A stretch of DNA of 64,000 nucleotides, taken from positions 124,001-188,000 of the forward strand of contig CALGUG010000056.1 of the NCBI GenBank assembly GCA_937902315.1. Reading direction: 5' to 3'. The stretch is from an uncultured Chloroflexales bacterium. Its GTDB lineage: Bacteria; Chloroflexota; Chloroflexia; Chloroflexales; Chloroflexaceae. The notes under the pieces were generated by a model, which searched no databases, was not told where the DNA came from, and saw only the letters and a list, made by a program, of their open reading frames with translations. This document shows positions 60,674 to 64,000 of the stretch, one piece after another. Each line of letters opens with the position of its first letter. The stretch's first letter is position 1. Position numbers and translations under genes: made by a program.

Positions 60674-63600
60674 ATGTTCAAGAGAAGGCTTACGGTTACG
60701 CTGATTTGTTTGCTGTTCTGCTCGTTTTTTGGCTCACAGAGCTGGGCGCGCCCAGCACAGCAAACTTCAAATGCTTCAGCTGAGCGTCTATGGGCAGCTC
60801 AGCCAGCCATGCTTGAAACAGCTCAGAGCACGCCTACTTCTCTGCTCGATGATGACGAGGACCTAGCCGATCCACGCTTAGACTGCCCGACCGATCAGCC
60901 TATATGCCAAACACTCCAAGCGAGCCTAAGCGCCCAACAGCTTAATACGTACCACCTTACGCTTGAACATAGCGTTCAGATCAGCGCTGATCTGCCTTAT
61001 ACATTGACAAATGATCTTGAAAGCACGCCGCTTCAGAGTCTTCAGATTGTTAGCACAATGCCGCTCAGCATCACCTTAGAGGCCCCGAGCGGCAGTCAGA
61101 TCAGCCAAGACGATGCGAGCAATAGCGCTACTATCACCTATACGCTTCAAGAAATCGCATGGAGTTCTTCTCTCACGATCTACGCCTACACCTATGAAAT
61201 AAGTGCTCCTGAAGAAGGTATTTGGCAGTACGAAGTGATCGGCTCAAACGATGGATCGGTCACTTTCCGCAGCAGTGTCGTTAGCGATATCGCTTTCCAA
61301 GTGAATAGCGATAGTGCTCTTTCCCAGTTTGTGGCTGGCGAAACAATGACCTTTTATGCCAGCTTGAGGAACAAGGGAACGCCGATCAAGGGCGCGCAAT
61401 TCAGCCTTGTGATCAGGCAGAGCGCCACTATCATCTCGAATGTGAGCTTTTATGATGATGGAAGCCATGGCGATCCAGTGGCCAACGATGGAATCGCGAC
61501 AGGCCAAAGCATCGCACCCAATATACGCGGCACAATCTCTTTTGAAGCGAAGGCGAGCTACGGCGCGGTTCAACGCCAAACCAGTGACTTGATCACAATC
61601 GGTAGTCGCAGCGCTTATATCGCAAGTATCGATGCGGATATCGGGCTGGACACAAACGACAATGGCCTGTACGACTATTTGCTGATCACCAGCACGATTG
61701 TGGTTAGTCAAGAAGGGCGTTTCCAGCTGTCAATGACCATTAAGTCTGAGGCGGGCGATCATACCAGTTTTGGGGGTTATCGCACCGAATTAAACCAAGC
61801 GCCTCTGCAAGTCGGAGAGCATAAGATAGGCATTCGTTTTTATGGCGAGGACTTACGCGACTATGGCAAAGATAGTCGTTACAAAGTCACATCGGTCTCG
61901 CTCCAAGACATCACCGCTTCGTCCTTTCAGCTCGACAGCAAACGAGATGTCTATACCACCCAAGCCTACCGCGCCATGGACTTCGAAGGCCCGCAGATTT
62001 GGTACAAGGGCGGCAGCGAAGAGCTGTTCGATACCGACGGAGATGGCTTGTACGACCAGCTTGACCTTGTGCTCTATTTCGACCTGCTGCGTCCGGGGAT
62101 CTATTACGCCTCCGCGCAGCTCCAAGCCAGTGATGGCACAGGTCTCGGCTGGAGTGCAGCGGAAAGCTATATCCAAAATGGAACACCACTGCGGATCAGC
62201 TACGATCTACGCAGGGTCATGTATGAAGAGCGCAACGGCCCGTATAGCTTGAGGAACTTTGCGATAGGCTACATTGCAAGGAACGGTGACAATTATAGGG
62301 CTTCGCTCTTTGCGGATAAGCTTTACACCACCAAAGACTATCAATACAGCCAGTTCGATGCTGGGCCGCGCTGTTTGGCCGCTCAGGAACAGCTCAATGA
62401 GCCAACAGAACAACCTAGCTCCACGCATCGTCTGTTCTTGCCCTTTGTAAGCCAAAGCATCGGCAGCCAAGCCACAAGCATCTCGCCCGCCGAAGGCCCG
62501 CTCTACCCCTACAATTCGCTGGCCTTCGAGCCTAACCGAGGCCAAGTGGACGAAGCTGGTGTGGCATATCTGATGCGCAACGAGGGCGAAACGCTCTTTT
62601 TCAAGCCGAACGAGGTGGTCTTCTCATTCGCTGGGCCTAACAATCTCTACGATGGATCGCTGCAGCTACAATTTATCGGCAGCCAAGGCGCCCAAGCGAT
62701 CAAAGCCGACAACAAGCTGATCGGGCTGGTAAACTACTACAAAGGCAACAATCCCAGCGCTTGGATCAGCGATCTGCCAACCTATGGCGATCTGAGCTAT
62801 CAGCAGCTCTATCCCGGCATCGATCTGTACTACAGCGGCTACAACGGCTTGCTGAAGAGCACCTATATCATCACACCCAACGCCGATCCGCAGCAGATCC
62901 ATTGGCGCTATGCGGGCGCGGTCGGCATGGCGATCGACGATAGCAACGGCGATCTGGTGGTCACGCTGCCCAAACACAGCGGCCAAGATGATCTACGCCT
63001 CTTGGTTGAAAGCGCTCCGATCGCTTGGCAGCTCAACGACGAACAAGAGCAGGAGCCAGTCGAGGTGGCCTTCGATCTGCACGACGATGGCAGCGTCACC
63101 TTTCAGCTCGGCAGCTACGACCGCTCGCGTGTACTCTATATCGACCCCGATATCTACTATTCTGGCTTGTTCGGCAATACCACCTTCGATAACGGCAACG
63201 CGATCGCTATCGATAGCGCCTGCCATATTTACGTTGGCGGGTCGGCTATTCTGACTCCCTACCCCAAAGCCTTGACTCTGTTGGGCAGCCGAATCAGCGA
63301 CCGCGATCTGGTGCTCTACCACTTCGATACCAGCTACCAACTGCTCGAAACCAGCTATATCGGCGGCAGCGGCGACGACGATCTGCACGATCTGGTGCTG
63401 AGCCACGGCCAAATTGCGCTAGTTGGCGATAGCAGCTCACGCGACTTCCCCACGCCCAAGGGCTTCGATAGCAGTTATGCAGGCGATGGCGATGCGTTTA
63501 TGGCGCTGGTCGAACCAGTTGAAAGCACCCTGCGCTATGGCTCTTATTTGGGCGGTAGCGGCCAGCAGAGCGGGCAAAGTATCGCGCTCGATGAAAATGG

Positions 63601-64000
63601 GCTGCTCTATATCGCGGGCTACACAACGGGAGAGATTCCTTTCAAAAACGGCTTCCAAGCGGCCCATGGCGGAGGTGACTTCGACGCCTTCCTCGTGGTC
63701 GTCGACTCGCGCAGCCAAGGCCAAGCAGCCCTGCGCTACAGCAGCTATCTGGGCGGCAGCGCCAACGAACGCAGTTTTGACTTAGCGCTTGGGCCCAACA
63801 AGCTGGTGGCTCTGGTCGGCAACACCAACTCAGTCAACTTCCCAACCCATAACGCGCTGCAAAATCAGCTAGCGGGCAGCAACGATGCCTTCTTGACTCT
63901 GATCGATCCCCAAGCCTCGGGTAGTGCCTCGTTGCGCTCGAGCGGCTATCTGGGCGGCGCGCTCAACGATGGAGCGGTGGCGGTCGCTCTCAACGCCCAA
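60674..64000 (+). CDS. Secreted SBBP-repeat (beta-propeller) protein, 5' part
   Basis: This reading frame stays open for 1109 codons to the window edge. It starts at the ATG at 60674 with a signal peptide (RLTVTLICLLFCSFFGSQSW). About residues 70-590 are Ig-like and uncharacterised beta-rich regions. RLFLPFVSQ at about 592 is like the terminal motif of other exported proteins in the window. From about 615, LAFEPNRGQVDEAGVAYLMR and LYYSGYNGLLKSTYII introduce the SBBP N-terminal domain. SBBP repeats follow, such as SYLGGSGQQSGQSIALDEN and YLGGSANERSFDLALG. It is probably an extracellular adhesion- or scaffold-type protein. Confidence 0.8.
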   Translation, partial: MFKRRLTVTLICLLFCSFFGSQSWARPAQQTSNASAERLWAAQPAMLETAQSTPTSLLDDDEDLADPRLDCPTDQPICQTLQASLSAQQLNTYHLTLEHSVQISADLPYTLTNDLESTPLQSLQIVSTMPLSITLEAPSGSQISQDDASNSATITYTLQEIAWSSSLTIYAYTYEISAPEEGIWQYEVIGSNDGSVTFRSSVVSDIAFQVNSDSALSQFVAGETMTFYASLRNKGTPIKGAQFSLVIRQSATIISNVSFYDDGSHGDPVANDGIATGQSIAPNIRGTISFEAKASYGAVQRQTSDLITIGSRSAYIASIDADIGLDTNDNGLYDYLLITSTIVVSQEGRFQLSMTIKSEAGDHTSFGGYRTELNQAPLQVGEHKIGIRFYGEDLRDYGKDSRYKVTSVSLQDITASSFQLDSKRDVYTTQAYRAMDFEGPQIWYKGGSEELFDTDGDGLYDQLDLVLYFDLLRPGIYYASAQLQASDGTGLGWSAAESYIQNGTPLRISYDLRRVMYEERNGPYSLRNFAIGYIARNGDNYRASLFADKLYTTKDYQYSQFDAGPRCLAAQEQLNEPTEQPSSTHRLFLPFVSQSIGSQATSISPAEGPLYPYNSLAFEPNRGQVDEAGVAYLMRNEGETLFFKPNEVVFSFAGPNNLYDGSLQLQFIGSQGAQAIKADNKLIGLVNYYKGNNPSAWISDLPTYGDLSYQQLYPGIDLYYSGYNGLLKSTYIITPNADPQQIHWRYAGAVGMAIDDSNGDLVVTLPKHSGQDDLRLLVESAPIAWQLNDEQEQEPVEVAFDLHDDGSVTFQLGSYDRSRVLYIDPDIYYSGLFGNTTFDNGNAIAIDSACHIYVGGSAILTPYPKALTLLGSRISDRDLVLYHFDTSYQLLETSYIGGSGDDDLHDLVLSHGQIALVGDSSSRDFPTPKGFDSSYAGDGDAFMALVEPVESTLRYGSYLGGSGQQSGQSIALDENGLLYIAGYTTGEIPFKNGFQAAHGGGDFDAFLVVVDSRSQGQAALRYSSYLGGSANERSFDLALGPNKLVALVGNTNSVNFPTHNALQNQLAGSNDAFLTLIDPQASGSASLRSSGYLGGALNDGAVAVALNAQ

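Noticed and set aside
1..64000. CRISPR arrays, rRNA and tRNA genes
   Set aside because: I scanned for regularly spaced direct repeats and for tRNA-like T-arms (GGTTCGAATCC) outside genes and found none. The dispersed repeats are not regularly spaced.

Overview
This is a 64 kb chromosomal stretch of moderate-to-high GC DNA with housekeeping genes on both strands. There is no phage, no rRNA or tRNA, and no CRISPR array that I can see. The gene content suggests a filamentous Chloroflexota, class Chloroflexia, perhaps Herpetosiphon-like. The grounds are STAND-type ATPase/TPR regulators, secreted proteins built from ELWxSDGT repeats, extracellular proteins ending in a (V/I)Y(L/M)P(L/I)V motif, a K+-independent H+-pyrophosphatase, an adenosylcobalamin-dependent ribonucleotide reductase and very many multi-span membrane proteins. 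The taxonomic placement is inference.

Layout. 1-7.5 kb: edge of an acyl-CoA dehydrogenase, a GNAT acetyltransferase overlapping lysA, a LuxR-STAND regulator followed directly by a DegT-family aminotransferase, a small protein and ahcY. 8-14.3 kb: a 1100-residue ELWxSDGT surface protein and the proton pyrophosphatase hppA, which has a terminator in its leader. 15-19.4 kb: a RusA-like resolvase, then argG behind a leader that encodes an Arg-rich peptide and an attenuator, a histidine-phosphatase protein and argJ. 19.4-24 kb: an ECF sigma factor divergent from an XRE-STAND-TPR regulator, a lipoprotein and a MEKHLA protein. 24-33 kb (minus strand): pgsA, a DUF2891 protein, an EVE protein and a 2044-residue polytopic membrane protein. 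33-38.6 kb: a DUF2357 PD-(D/E)XK protein, a response regulator, a second ELWxSDGT protein and a lamin-tail protein. 38.9-49.4 kb: P-loop kinase, homocysteine S-methyltransferase, a Vat/CatB-type acetyltransferase, a J-domain-like protein, thiN, a membrane glycosyltransferase-like protein, cutC, deoB and a VOC protein. 49.5-64 kb: a second GT-C-like protein, a HAD hydrolase, an SbcD/Mre11 nuclease, nrdJ, a DUF3891 protein, a TetR/SDR pair sharing one operator, a PPOX protein, and the first 1109 codons of a secreted SBBP-repeat protein that runs off the window.

The most interesting signals lie outside the genes. The argG leader (promoter 15563-15591) encodes an 18-residue peptide with Arg at positions 10, 12, 13 and 14. 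A competing antiterminator and a rho-independent terminator follow it. This has the layout of a ribosome-stalling arginine attenuator. Intergenic DNA also carries two families of dispersed elements. One is a GC-rich 23-bp core in twelve copies, six in each orientation. The other is a ~100-bp MITE-like element with terminal inverted repeats ATACCAAATCCG. The TetR gene and the neighbouring SDR gene carry near-identical 16-bp operators.
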